The translations under genes were made by a program, and so were the position numbers. From NCBI GenBank assembly GCA_001797815.1, contig MGQK01000071.1, forward strand, positions 50,168 through 55,896: 5,729 nucleotides of DNA, given 5' to 3'. Shown piece after piece: positions 1-4,612 of the stretch. The notes under the pieces were generated by a model. That model did no database searches. It saw nothing but the letters and a program-made list of their open reading frames with translations, and was not told the DNA's origin. Numbering within the stretch: the first letter of the stretch is position 1; each line of letters begins with the position of its first letter. The stretch comes from Deltaproteobacteria bacterium RBG_13_61_14. GTDB taxonomy: Bacteria > RBG-13-61-14.

Positions 1-277
1 AGATCGCGGGGAGCCCCTGGACCAGGAGCCGCTTCATGGCGAACTCGGGCGAAGTGTGGAGAAAGAAGACGCCGGCCGGGACCGCCGGGTCGAGGGCGGG
101 GCGGTACTCCGTGGCCAAGGCCTCCAGGTGAAGGTCGGTGCCGGGCGCGGGCACCAGGATCGGGGTGGAGACCTCCTGGTAGCCGCGGCGCTGAAGGGCT
201 TGCCGGAGCTTTTGCTCCAGCTCCATCCGGCCGAGGTATTTCTTCAAATTCCGCCCTGATGCGGTTGCGTTTTCCAC
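1..277 (-). CDS. epmA: EF-P lysine aminoacylase EpmA (GenX/PoxA/YjeA), N-terminal part, cut by the window edge
   Basis: The family attaches (R)-beta-lysine to a conserved lysine of elongation factor P and is a class II lysyl-tRNA-synthetase paralogue lacking the anticodon-binding domain. Reading the minus strand from about 277, the protein contains NLKKYLGRMELEQKL, then motif 1 RRGYQEVSTPILVPAPGTD, then LHTSPEFAMKRLLVQGLPAI. The 'HTSPEFAMKRLL' block separates EpmA from true LysS. About 92 codons are visible; the full enzyme is about 325 residues, so motifs 2 and 3 lie outside the window. I chose GTG at 277-275 because it places EVSTP near residue 35, close to the E. coli spacing. ATG at 328-326 is in frame and only 3 nt after the upstream stop, but it would translate the short tandem repeat at 293-325. 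No clear Shine-Dalgarno site decides between them. The gene is codirectional with the peptidase gene upstream. Confidence 0.85.
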   Translation of the reverse strand, partial: MENATASGRNLKKYLGRMELEQKLRQALQRRGYQEVSTPILVPAPGTDLHLEALATEYRPALDPAVPAGVFFLHTSPEFAMKRLLVQGLPAI

Positions 278-292
278 CTGATGATGCTCTTC

Positions 293-325
293 ACCCTGAC
301 ACCCTGACACTTGACACCTTGACAC
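293..325. repeat. Short tandem repeat of a 7-8 bp unit (ACCCTGAC / ACTTGAC / ACCTTGAC)
   Basis: Four head-to-tail units are seen: ACCCTGAC (293-300), ACCCTGAC (301-308), ACTTGAC (309-315) and ACCTTGAC (316-323), followed by a partial unit. They fill the gap between the peptidase stop at 332 and the probable epmA start. If epmA began at 328 the repeat would encode a Cys/Ser/Gln-rich leader not expected in the family, so I treat it as intergenic. Confidence 0.7.
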
Positions 326-331
326 CATCCG

Positions 332-868
332 TCACGCCATCTTCACTTCAAACGTCCGCATCCGGACCAGGTCCTGCAGCCGCGCGCGCATCAGCGGGAC
401 CGTGACCCCGAAGACCCGGGCCAGCCTTTTCGCTTCGGCCGAGAGTGATTCCGCGTCCAGGCGCTTTCGCGCCAGCCGGTTGACCATGGGCATGGGCATC
501 AAGAGCTCCGCGGCAAAGTAGTCGGCCTCCCACTCCACCGGGTCGGCCGGCTTCTTGCCGAAGAGCCGGAAGGTGGTGCTGATCCGGCAGACGAACTCCT
601 CGTCCGCGTGCAGGAACCCGTGGCCGATCTCGTGGGCAATGGTGAAGCGCACGGCCGGGCCTTTGCTCTCGACCCGGTAGCGGACCAGGCGCCACTCGCC
701 CTTGACCAGGATCTCGCCGTGGAAGCCCCGGGGCAGGCGGGCGGCTTCGAGCTGGTAATGAGGGAACGCCTCGAAGAAGGCCTGGAGCGAAAAGGGCGGC
801 TCGCGGAAGCCGACCTTCCCCTGGATGTAGCTGACGGTGGAAATGATCTCGTTCTCGCGGTCGCTCAT
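332..868 (-). CDS. ImmA/IrrE-family zinc metallo-endopeptidase (178 aa)
   Basis: This belongs to the COG2856/ImmA-IrrE family, whose characterised members (ImmA of ICEBs1, IrrE of Deinococcus) cleave a cognate XRE-type repressor. The gluzincin-like zinc site is intact: HEIGH at residues 79-83 (numbered from ATG 868) with the preceding hydrophobic FTIA, and a third acidic ligand in WEADYFAAELLMP at about residue 114. An N-terminal helical region (residues 1-30) precedes the catalytic domain, and a helical tail follows it. The ORF is open upstream to ATG 892, but those eight extra codons (MPCPYIGR) come from one arm of the inverted repeat at 878-929, so ATG 868-866 (MSDRENEI) is preferred. Neither start has a well-spaced Shine-Dalgarno site. 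The repressor gene lies directly upstream (stop at 938), the usual arrangement of such pairs. Family assignment is secure; the repressor as substrate is inferred. Confidence 0.9.
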   Translation of the reverse strand: MSDRENEIISTVSYIQGKVGFREPPFSLQAFFEAFPHYQLEAARLPRGFHGEILVKGEWRLVRYRVESKGPAVRFTIAHEIGHGFLHADEEFVCRISTTFRLFGKKPADPVEWEADYFAAELLMPMPMVNRLARKRLDAESLSAEAKRLARVFGVTVPLMRARLQDLVRMRTFEVKMA

Positions 869-877
869 CCTGCCAAT

Positions 878-929
878 GTAGGGGCATGGCATGCGGCTCG
901 ACTGAGCTCGCCGAAGTCCATGCCCCTAC
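878..929. repeat. REP-like inverted repeat between repressor and peptidase genes
   Basis: The arms GTAGGGGCATGG (878-889) and CCATGCCCCTAC (918-929) are perfect 12-bp inverted complements separated by 28 bp. The interior carries a second small inverted motif (GCTCGACTGAGC). From memory, 'GTAGGGGCA...TGCCCCTAC' and 'TTCGGCGAGCTCAGTCGA' belong to intergenic palindrome families spread through many environmental bacterial genomes; I could not check this. The element could form a hairpin in the message between the two codirectional genes and supplies the extra N-terminal codons of the longer peptidase ORF. Confidence 0.75.
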
Positions 930-937
930 CAATCCTC

Positions 938-1384
938 TTAGCGCTTGCCCTGGAACTTGAGGTATTGGAAATACTCGAGGAGCTTTTGCATCAGCTCGCG
1001 GTCGCGGAAGGCGGCCTCCATCATCTCGCGGAAAGCTTCGGCCTGGGGGTGCTGGGTGTGGCGGAGGTAATCCGCAGCCGCGGCCAGGAGGTCGGCTTGA
1101 CTCAGCCGCTTGGAGACCCGGGCGCCCACCCGCCGCACTCCGGCTTCCTCCAACTCGGCCACTGGATCCCGGCCGGTCAAAAGCCATTCCATGGGCCGGC
1201 CGGAGAAGCGGGCCAGGCGAAGGAGCACCGGCGGCGAGGGCATCTCCTTTTCCGCCTCGTAGCGGCTGACCATGGCCTGTTTGATCTCAAGGAGGCTCGC
1301 GAACTCGGCCTGGGGGAGATCGCCCCGGATTTGCCGGATTCGGCCCCCCAAAGTGCCTGAAATTTTTTTGATACGCTCACGCAT
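938..1384 (-). CDS. XRE-family helix-turn-helix transcriptional regulator (148 aa)
   Basis: This is a probable DNA-binding repressor. Residues about 12-68 form an XRE/Cro-CI type helix-turn-helix domain (LGGRIRQIRGDLPQAEFASL followed by QAMVSRYEAEKEMPSPPVLL), with the usual 'Q..FA..L.I.Q..VSRYE.....P....L..LA' pattern, closing with PMEWLLTGRDP. Residues about 90-148 are a helical, charged C-terminal region that would serve for dimerisation. The size is close to DdrO/ImmR-type repressors that are cleaved by ImmA/IrrE peptidases. ATG 1384 is the only reasonable start; it is preceded by an A-rich stretch with no Shine-Dalgarno site. The gene faces away from the nuclease gene over a 45-bp gap containing the palindrome at 1401-1414, its likely binding site. 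The target genes are inferred. Confidence 0.88.
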   Translation of the reverse strand: MRERIKKISGTLGGRIRQIRGDLPQAEFASLLEIKQAMVSRYEAEKEMPSPPVLLRLARFSGRPMEWLLTGRDPVAELEEAGVRRVGARVSKRLSQADLLAAAADYLRHTQHPQAEAFREMMEAAFRDRELMQKLLEYFQYLKFQGKR

Positions 1385-1391
1385 TTTTTTC

Positions 1392-1420
1392 TTGACAAGG
1401 ATACGAATTCGTATTAGTAT
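1392..1420 (+). promoter_or_regulatory. Sigma70-type promoter of the nuclease gene
   Basis: A perfect -35 TTGACA (1392-1397) is followed by a 17-bp spacer and a -10 TAGTAT (1415-1420, 4 of 6 consensus). Transcription would begin near 1427, only a few bases before ATG 1430, so the nuclease message would be leaderless or nearly so. The spacer is largely made of the palindrome at 1401-1414. Confidence 0.7.
1401..1414. promoter_or_regulatory. Perfect 14-bp palindrome, probable operator of the XRE repressor
   Basis: ATACGAATTCGTAT is fully self-complementary and lies between the -35 and -10 elements of the nuclease promoter. A repressor bound there would block RNA polymerase. GATAC half-sites recur nearby: GGATAC at 1399-1404, 1432-1437 and 1439-1444, and the inverted GTATC at 1417-1421. 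The repressor gene starts 17 bp away on the other strand, so the same site could also autoregulate it. The binding protein is inferred from position only. Confidence 0.65.
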
Positions 1421-1429
1421 CTCTCCTGG

Positions 1430-1927
1430 ATGGATACAGGATACCAGAAACCAGCCAAAGGATCAAGTCTGCGCTTTGTTATCGGCCTGGTCCTGTTGGG
1501 GCTGGTCTATACCGTGGGCGTGTGGGCCTCGACACCACCCGGCAAGTTGGTGAGGGTGAAATGGGTGGCGGACGGCGACACGGTGGTGCTCTTGAGCGGT
1601 GAAAAGGTCCGGCTGATCGGCATTGACGCGCCCGAGACCCACCATCCGGAAAAGCCGGTCGAGCCGTTCGGCACCGAGGCGGCTGAATACCTCCGCCAGT
1701 TGGTCGAGGGCAAAGAAGTCCTCCTGGTCCTGGATAAAAAGCGCAAGGACGAATACGGCCGCACCCTCGCCTACCTCTTCCTCGGCGACCTCTTCGTCAA
1801 CGCCCACCTGGTAAAGGAAGGCTATGCCCGAGCGTCCAGCCGAAAACCGAACACGACCTATGTGTCGCTCTTCGTTGAACTCGAAGGCCAAGCCCGTTCT
1901 GCCCAAAAGGGTTTGTGGAAGGATTGA
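1430..1927 (+). CDS. Membrane-anchored staphylococcal nuclease (SNase/thermonuclease) homologue (165 aa)
   Basis: This is a Ca2+-dependent phosphodiesterase-type nuclease fold (SNase/TNase family, OB-fold). Residues 15-34 are a hydrophobic segment (FVIGLVLLGLVYTVGVWAS), a signal anchor or signal peptide, so the enzyme would work outside the cytoplasmic membrane. The catalytic pattern is complete: DGDT at 48-51, RLIGIDAPE at 61-69 and KDEYGRTLAY at 106-115. Arg61, Glu69 and Arg111 correspond to the S. aureus nuclease Arg35, Glu43 and Arg87; Asp50, Asp66 and Thr51 correspond to the metal-site residues. The domain ends in the usual GLW. ATG 1430 is the only start that keeps the anchor, but it has no Shine-Dalgarno site and lies about 3 nt from the predicted transcription start. 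The gene is divergent from the XRE/ImmA pair. Whether it acts on extracellular DNA, uptake DNA or phage DNA cannot be told from sequence. Confidence 0.93.
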   Translation: MDTGYQKPAKGSSLRFVIGLVLLGLVYTVGVWASTPPGKLVRVKWVADGDTVVLLSGEKVRLIGIDAPETHHPEKPVEPFGTEAAEYLRQLVEGKEVLLVLDKKRKDEYGRTLAYLFLGDLFVNAHLVKEGYARASSRKPNTTYVSLFVELEGQARSAQKGLWKD

Positions 1928-1928
1928 T

Positions 1929-1953
1929 CCACGAAGGGGCACGAAGGACGCCA
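1929..1953 (+). repeat. Degenerate 'CCACGAAGG-CACGAAG' repeat unit
   Basis: The sequence starting CCACGAAGGGGCACGAAGG, one base after the nuclease stop codon, is a diverged copy of the unit that forms the left arm of the repeat at 2244-2393 (CCACGAAGGCACAAAGACACC). Both belong to a widely seen intergenic repeat type, as I remember it. No inverted partner is visible close by. Confidence 0.55.
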
Positions 1954-1983
1954 GGCGGCCCTCAACCTAGACAGAAAAGATTT

Positions 1984-2079
1984 TCAGCCGGACGGACGGA
2001 CATGCGGTCCGGCGTGTCCGCTCCGGACCAGCGCCGTCATTGCGATCAGGATCGCGCCTAAAAAACTCCGCCTTTTCAT
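1984..2079 (-). CDS. Small ORF (31 aa) with twin-arginine-like leader; possible gene remnant
   Basis: ATG 2079-2077 is preceded by a perfect AAGGAG (2086-2091) at 6-nt spacing. The product begins MKRRSFLGAILIAMTALVRS and ends GHAGPHVRPSG. RRSFLGA resembles the Tat consensus (RRxFL) followed by a hydrophobic stretch and an AxA-like 'GHA' cleavage site. Only eight residues follow the leader before TGA (1986-1984). The last third overlaps a hairpin with 7-bp arms GGTCCGG (2006-2012) and CCGGACC (2023-2029) and a cluster of GGAC repeats. Either this is the surviving 5' end of an eroded gene for an exported protein, or it is a genuine tiny secreted peptide. The ribosome binding site plus leader argue that the start is or was used. 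No family recognised. Confidence 0.45.
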   Translation of the reverse strand: MKRRSFLGAILIAMTALVRSGHAGPHVRPSG

Positions 2080-2243
2080 CCCCGGCTCCTTCGCGGTTTT
2101 GTCCGGATGGCCAGAGGATTAAAACTAAAAACGATTGGGGATTAGCTTAAATTTCCCTCACTTTACCACGCCGGATCAAGCTGTCAGGCAAAAAAATCAT
2201 GAAAATTTCTTTTAACCCGAATCGTGCAGTTGGAAAAAAGATT

Positions 2244-2393
2244 TTTAACCACGAAGGCACAAAGACACCAAGAATAAACGGGTTGAGACCACTGAGAACA
2301 GGCGCGAGAGGTCAACTTGGATTGCGAAAAAAATTTCAGCCGAATTGCCAAGAAATCATTCTGACTTAGAGCCTTTGTGCCTTTGTGGTTAAA
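2244..2393. repeat. Paired 21-bp inverted repeats ('TTTAACCAC.AAGGCACAAAG') around a 108-bp core
   Basis: The left arm (2244-2264) and the complement of the right arm (2373-2393) match at 20 of 21 positions, the difference being G/A at position 10. The core (2265-2372) is AT-rich and carries no gene. This looks like a MITE-like or REP-pair element of the kind frequently seen between genes in deltaproteobacterial genomes (remembered, not checked). The arms translate to tell-tale spurious peptides such as 'CLCAFVVK' on the minus strand. No target-site duplication is evident. Confidence 0.7.
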
Positions 2394-2440
2394 TCCTAAT
2401 TGCATTTTCCGGGTTTTACAATGAAATCAGTGAGTTGAAA

Positions 2441-2478
2441 GGTTGGACGGAGGGTTGCTCTCTTCCCCTCCGCCGACC
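2441..2478 (-). terminator. Long hairpin downstream of bacterioferritin, possible terminator
   Basis: Arms 2441-2454 (GGTTGGACGGAGGG) and 2466-2478 (CCCTCCGCCGACC) form a 13-bp stem with one G-T wobble, one bulged A (2447) and an 11-nt loop, about 45 nt beyond the bacterioferritin stop. The tract following it on the minus strand (TTTCAACTC) is only weakly T-rich, so it is an imperfect intrinsic terminator, or else a 3'-end stabilising hairpin. Confidence 0.4.
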
Positions 2479-2522
2479 CCCTGGCCGGAGGCCGGACCCA
2501 TCAGGCGGACGAAGATTTCTTT

Positions 2523-2987
2523 CTATTTTTTCGTGCTGAGGTAAATCGGCAGACCCATCTGGGCGATCTCGTCCCGCTGCTCCTCGATGTCATCCACGTG
2601 GTCGTCCTCGTCCTTGAGGATGCCCTCCAGGATCTCCCGGGTGGCGTTGTCCCCCACCTCCACCGCCAGCTTGACCCCGGCGTTGTAACCCTTGACCGCT
2701 TTCATCTCCGCGGCCAGGTCGTTCTCCATCATCTTCGGCACTTCCGCCCCAATGTGGATGGGGTTGAGCTGGCTCACGATCGGCTTGCCTTCCAGGAAGA
2801 TGATCCGCTCGATCAGCTCTTCCGCGTGCTTCATCTCGGTGATGGCCCGCTTCTGAATGTTCTCGTGCAGCTTCTCGTAGCCCCAGTTGTGGCACATCTC
2901 CGCGTGCACCATGTATTGGTTGATCGCGGTCAGCTCGTCGGCCAAGAGCTTGTTGAGCATGGTCAATAGCTTCTCATTGCCTTTCAT
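2523..2987 (-). CDS. bfr: Bacterioferritin (154 aa)
   Basis: This is a haem-binding ferritin that oxidises Fe2+ at a di-iron centre and stores it as mineral inside a 24-subunit cytoplasmic shell. All ferroxidase ligands fall at the E. coli numbering: Glu18, Glu51, His54, Glu94, Glu127 and His130. Met52, the haem-iron ligand at the subunit interface, and Tyr25 are also present. The length is typical (about 155-160). The ATG at 2987 has an ideal AAGGAGG (2995-3001) at 7-nt spacing. The gene lies downstream of and codirectional with the GMC oxidoreductase, and has its own candidate promoter overlapping the end of that gene. I saw no convincing Fur box in the 104-bp gap. No ferredoxin (bfd) gene is adjacent in the window. 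A role in iron storage and protection from Fenton chemistry is expected. Confidence 0.96.
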   Translation of the reverse strand: MKGNEKLLTMLNKLLADELTAINQYMVHAEMCHNWGYEKLHENIQKRAITEMKHAEELIERIIFLEGKPIVSQLNPIHIGAEVPKMMENDLAAEMKAVKGYNAGVKLAVEVGDNATREILEGILKDEDDHVDDIEEQRDEIAQMGLPIYLSTKK

Positions 2988-3065
2988 CTTTGGTCCTCCT
3001 TCTCTAATGAGTCAGGTCTGCCTCGCGAATCGGAACGTAGAACTCCCCGATCATGCACCTAAGCG

Positions 3066-3095
3066 GATATAAGCACAACCCGGGCTACTTTTCAA
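3066..3095 (-). promoter_or_regulatory. Candidate sigma70 promoter for bacterioferritin
   Basis: On the minus strand TTGAAA (3095-3090) and TATATC (3071-3066) are separated by 18 bp. The -35 overlaps the TGA stop of the GMC oxidoreductase gene. The leader to the bacterioferritin ATG would be about 70 nt. It is a reasonable but non-consensus match. Confidence 0.5.
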
Positions 3096-4612
3096 CCTAA
3101 ATACCGCGCCCGGTTCTCCAACAGGTACTGCCCCGCCCTTGTCGCCAGCGCCATGATCGTCTCCTGCGGGTTCACCCCCAGCGAGGTGGGGATGATGCCC
3201 CCGTCGGTGATGAACAGGTTCTTCACCTCGTGGCACTCGCCGAAGCCGTTGACCACGGCGCGCCGGGGGTCGCGGCCCATGCGGGTGGTGCCAAAGGCGT
3301 GCACGGTCAGCACCTCGATCTCGGAAAGCTTGATCCCGGCCTCGTAGATTTTCGGGATCTCATCCATCCCGCTGATCTCCTGGAGGTAGGTGAAAGGCAG
3401 CAGGCACTTCTTGGCCCCGGCGGTGAAGAGCAGCTCGCAGAGCAGGGCCGCGGCGCGGATCAGGCGCTCGTGCTCCACGTGATCAACCTGGTAAAAGGCC
3501 AGGGGCTGGCCCCAGGGAGCGCGCACGATCTTGCCCGTGGTGGTGTCGTCCACCAACGCCCCGGCCACCAGCATATGGTTCCATTGCTCCATCAGTTCCA
3601 GGCTGCGCCGGCCATACTGGGGCAGGCCCAAGGCGGCCAGCGCCGGGTGAACCCCCCCGATGGCCATGAGGATGCCTTCTTCCAGGAACTCGTGAACCTG
3701 GTGGCCCTGGTGCACCCCCGCCCAATAGCGGACCTCGTCCTCAAAAATCCCGACCACCTTCACGTTGGGGTGGCACAAGAAGTTCTTGCCCACCTGGCCC
3801 GACTTCTTGGCCAGGCCCGAGCCCATCAGCAGGCACGGCGTCTGCAGCGCGCCCCCGGCCAGCACGATCACCTTGGCCTTCACCGTCAAGGTATGCCGCT
3901 TTTTCCGGGTCTGGCGGTCCAGCACCTGGGCCACTACCTCCGTGGCCCGGCCGTTTTGGGCCTTGATTTTAACCGCCCGCGTGTCCGCATACAGCCGGGC
4001 ACCCTGGGCCATCGCCCGGGGGATATAGGTGATCAGCACCGACTGCTTGCGGTCGGTCGGACACCCGAACACGCAGGCGTCCTCCCCGGTGCAGTCCTTC
4101 TGGTTGCGCCGGTTGGGGTGAATCAGCCAATGAAGCTTGTCCGCCGCCTGCTTGAAAAGCATGTCACCCTTGCCCAAGGACTCCGGGCTTTGCGGCGCCA
4201 CGTTGATCCGCTCCTCCACCTTGGCGAAAAACGGCTCCAGGTTCTCCGGCGTCATCTCCTCCAAACCAAACTCCCGCCGCCAGCGGTGCAACACCCGCTC
4301 CGGGGTCCGCCAGCACATGCCGCCGTTGATCACCGTCGAGCCGCCCACGCAACGGCCTTCGGAAAAGATGATGGCCGGCGTTCCCAGGATGGTGGAGCTG
4401 CCGGCGTCGCGGTAGAGCTGGGGGATGGCCTTGTGGGGGTGAGGGGAAAATTCTTTGCTGGTGTAGTATCCCCCCTCTTCCAGGATGACCACCTCCACTC
4501 CCGCCTCGGCCAACTCCGCGGCGAGGCTCCCGCCGCCCGCGCCCGAGCCGATCACACAAACCTCTGCGGTCTCCTGGATATCCCTGGTCACCTGCTCGCC
4601 GATGGTAATCAT
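3092..4612 (-). CDS. GMC-family FAD-dependent oxidoreductase (choline dehydrogenase-like / long-chain alcohol oxidase-like, 506 aa)
   Basis: The family oxidises alcohol or sugar groups using FAD. An N-terminal Rossmann motif is seen at residues 18-47 (VCVIGSGAGGGSLAAELAEA, with the acidic residue in VVILEEG). The second GMC signature region is GRCVGGSTVINGGMCWRTP at 86-104. The C-terminal domain has VHAFGTTRMGRDP at 437-449 and NLFITDGGIIPTSLGVNPQE at about 465-484. His438 and Asn481 occupy the usual active-site pair positions. An insert CTGEDACVFGCPTDRKQS (Cys174, Cys180, Cys184) resembles the cysteine-containing segment of fatty-alcohol-oxidase-type GMC proteins. No signal peptide is seen. 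ATG 4612 overlaps the upstream stop as ATGA and has GGGAGG (4621-4626) at 8 nt, so translational coupling is likely. Length is normal for the subfamily. The substrate cannot be read from sequence; a long-chain or hydrophobic alcohol is a guess based on the partner protein. Confidence 0.92.
   Translation of the reverse strand: MITIGEQVTRDIQETAEVCVIGSGAGGGSLAAELAEAGVEVVILEEGGYYTSKEFSPHPHKAIPQLYRDAGSSTILGTPAIIFSEGRCVGGSTVINGGMCWRTPERVLHRWRREFGLEEMTPENLEPFFAKVEERINVAPQSPESLGKGDMLFKQAADKLHWLIHPNRRNQKDCTGEDACVFGCPTDRKQSVLITYIPRAMAQGARLYADTRAVKIKAQNGRATEVVAQVLDRQTRKKRHTLTVKAKVIVLAGGALQTPCLLMGSGLAKKSGQVGKNFLCHPNVKVVGIFEDEVRYWAGVHQGHQVHEFLEEGILMAIGGVHPALAALGLPQYGRRSLELMEQWNHMLVAGALVDDTTTGKIVRAPWGQPLAFYQVDHVEHERLIRAAALLCELLFTAGAKKCLLPFTYLQEISGMDEIPKIYEAGIKLSEIEVLTVHAFGTTRMGRDPRRAVVNGFGECHEVKNLFITDGGIIPTSLGVNPQETIMALATRAGQYLLENRARYLG

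Larger units (their letters stand above)
1928..2522. other. Long intergenic stretch with repeats and one small ORF
   Basis: No large credible gene is present. The stretch holds a degenerate repeat (1929-1953), a 31-codon minus-strand ORF (1984-2079), an inverted repeat pair (2244-2393) and a hairpin (2441-2478). About 2100-2240 is AT-rich and otherwise featureless to me. I see no tRNA, rRNA or recognisable riboswitch. Confidence 0.6.

Noticed and set aside
56-259. 67-codon plus-strand ORF
   Set aside because: It is antisense to the clear EpmA motifs on the minus strand.
1-277. Lysyl-tRNA synthetase (lysS) instead of epmA
   Set aside because: The HTSPEFAMKRLL block and the absence of an anticodon-binding OB-fold upstream fit EpmA; LysS would show about 170 residues before motif 1.
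348-1187. 279-codon minus-strand ORF
   Set aside because: It is an out-of-frame shadow of the peptidase and repressor genes with a Pro/Gly/Arg-rich composition.
608-1360. 250-codon plus-strand ORF
   Set aside because: It lies antisense to both the peptidase and the repressor, crosses their junction repeat, and shows no domain.
1463-1942. 159-codon minus-strand ORF
   Set aside because: It is antisense to the nuclease, whose catalytic motifs are intact.
2184-2405. 73-codon minus-strand ORF (MQLGFNHKGTKALSQ...)
   Set aside because: It is translated straight through both arms of the inverted repeat; 'NHKGTKA' and 'CLCAFVVK' are typical false peptides of this repeat type.
3029-3051. Short inverted repeat ATCGG...CCGAT in the bacterioferritin leader
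   Set aside because: It has only 5-bp arms with a 13-bp gap, which is expected by chance; it does not resemble a Fur box or an iron-responsive element.
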